Shown: piece after piece, positions 62,880 to 64,000 of the stretch
Layout of the letters: the number at the start of each line of letters is the position of its first letter
Position numbering within the stretch: position 1 is the stretch's first letter
Assembly: GCA_003991915.1 (NCBI GenBank)
Contig: RQTK01000317.1
Span: 317,077-381,076 of the forward strand
Direction of reading: 5' to 3'
From: Elysia chlorotica
Lineage: Eukaryota > Mollusca > Gastropoda > Plakobranchidae
DNA length: 64,000 nucleotides
The notes under the pieces: generated by a model
Seen by the model: the letters and a program-made list of their open reading frames with translations, nothing else
Database searches by the model: none
What the model was told of the DNA's origin: nothing
Translations under genes and position numbers: made by a program

Positions 62880-63490
62880 TCATTTTAGGCGTCCACATTA
62901 TAGCAAATATGACGGTACATGGCCATTTTATGTGCAACACACAGTGCTGATAAAGCGAATCTCTCTAGGCTAAAACATTCATAGCTGGAGCCGGGTATTT
63001 CTTCCCGAATTAGATACTTTTACACAGGAAATCACTTTTAAAAAGAGGATAAAAATTAAATGTTCTTACAAGTTCAGCGGCTAATCCATTCATAAGTCTA
63101 GTTGAAAGAAAGGGTTTACATTGGATATAAGGTTTGAAGCTCCTCCTCTACTTCCTCTGATTCTCATATATATATATATATGCATATTACAGTCATAATA
63201 GGCGTCCACATTATAGAAAATATGAAGGTGCATGGCCATTTTATGTGCAACACACAGTGCTGATAAAGCGAATCTCTCTAGGCTAAAACATTCATAGCTG
63301 ACTATCGGAGCCGGGTATTTCTTACCGAACTAGATACTTTTACACAGGAAATCACTTTTAAAAAGAGGATAAAAATTAAATGTTCTTACAACTTCAGCGG
63401 CTAATCCATTCATAAGTCTAGTTGAAAGAAAGGGTTTACATTGGATATAAGGTTTGAAGCTCCTCCTCTACTTCCTCTGATTCTCATTAT
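62880..63490. repeat. Tandem duplication, 313-bp period
   Basis: Copies begin at 62888 (GGCGTCCACATTATAG) and 63201 and run through GTGCAACACACAGTGCTGAT, AAGCGAATCTCTCTAGGCTA, AGCCGGGTATTTCTT, AGATACTTTTACACAGGAAA and GGTTTGAAGCTCCTCCTCTA. Divergence is a few percent. A (TA)n stretch near 62840 and 63165 precedes each copy. Confidence 0.9.
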
Positions 63491-63769
63491 AATTGCGTCC
63501 TCCTGTTCCTCATCCTTATTTTCACCAGCTTTTCCTCTTCCACTCCCGTCTTTGCAGACTTTTTTCTGGCATTGTACTGTTTATGCTTCTATTATTTTCT
63601 TGGTCACTGCGACTCCTTTATAAGGTGTATGAGGCAAACCCGTAGTGTCATTGCACCTAAATGCTTTATATAACTCTGTCTATAATTTGGGTAGCGGGAC
63701 AGCTTGTCTGTCAAAGGAAAGTAAAACACTCCTTCCCTACATTAGCTTGTGGGTGACCATTGGGCAAGG
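63491..63769. other. Pyrimidine-rich repeat continuation and spacer
   Basis: CT-rich sequence continuing the second copy, then plain AT-rich spacer. No gene. Confidence 0.5.
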
Positions 63770-64000
63770 TCGAGTTGATTTAAGTTGAGTTGGTTTAACG
63801 TCCAACATCAGCACTCTATAGGCCCCAAGACTGACGTCTGACAATTTTATGTGCTGCCATACACAAGACAGGGCGGGGGTTCCATGACTCCTCTCTCATC
63901 CGGTCACATTAACCTGACACCGATCTAACCAGTATGGATCGAAATCACCAAGGCTTGAACCACGAACAAGCCGATGTTCTGCCCTTGGGCCACCGCGCCC
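63770..64000 (-). mobile_element. SINE copy with tRNA-like head, reaching window end
   Basis: On the minus strand it starts GGGCGCGGTGGCCCAAGGGC (A box) and has GTGGTTCAAGCCTTGG (B box). It continues with GGTGTCAGGTTAATGTGACC and CAGACGTCAGTCTTGGGGCC, and ends GTTGGACGTTAAACC. The part between CAGTCTTGGGGCC and TATAGAGTGCTGATG is shortened. With 2304-2549 it is the copy that best shows the tRNA origin. Confidence 0.8.

Overview
The window is animal nuclear DNA, most probably from a gastropod mollusc. Evidence for an animal: intron-rich genes with GT-AG borders, four metazoan protein families, and an AT-rich background packed with non-LTR retrotransposon relics, tRNA-derived SINEs and microsatellites. 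The gastropod placement is an inference from overall repeat style and is not proven. There are two assembly gaps (22549-22936 and 56186-56533). No bacterial operon, phage, CRISPR array or defence system is present.

Four protein-coding genes can be assembled exon by exon with matching splice phases. (1) 3182-7190, plus: a secreted purple acid phosphatase of the tartrate-resistant (ACP5) type, 6 exons, 331 aa. (2) 16660-19606, minus: TMEM127, a four-pass endosomal membrane protein, 4 exons, 337 aa, with an unusually long Arg/Ser-rich N-terminus. (3) 25378-34079, plus: a divergent iRhom (inactive rhomboid, RHBDF family), 10 exons, 1009 aa, with a non-canonical dead active site. (4) 43795-57784, plus: a ferric-chelate reductase 1 (FRRS1/SDR2) type protein with Reeler, DOMON and cytochrome b561 modules, 14 exons, 608 aa. 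The genes act in separate places (secretory/lysosomal phosphatase, endosome regulator, ER/Golgi trafficking adaptor, membrane electron transfer). I see no sign that they form one pathway, although ACP5 and FRRS1 families are both iron-related.

Between and inside the genes: 1-3.1 kb AT-rich sequence with a SINE and a GTA array; 7.2-14 kb AT-rich spacer with a tandem duplication broken by a SINE, LINE ends and a 600-base polypurine tract; 14-16.6 kb the TMEM127 3' side with a 440-base tandem duplication; 20-25 kb a mobile-element graveyard (MITE-like inverted repeat, CTAG-rich block, palindromic LINE pair, gap, two more LINE ends); 34-43.7 kb a repeat cluster with kilobase-scale duplications and a 1.1-kb minisatellite; 44-57 kb FRRS1 introns carrying a Tigger-type DNA transposon relic, a SINE, a decayed LINE and long GA tracts; 57.8-64 kb a 200-base-arm inverted repeat downstream of FRRS1, then more SINE/LINE material.

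A SINE family with tRNA-like A and B boxes recurs about a dozen times in both orientations. The most unusual coding feature is the iRhom: its active-site loop reads GSTG instead of the iRhom GPxG or the protease GxSG, and the catalytic histidine is also replaced.
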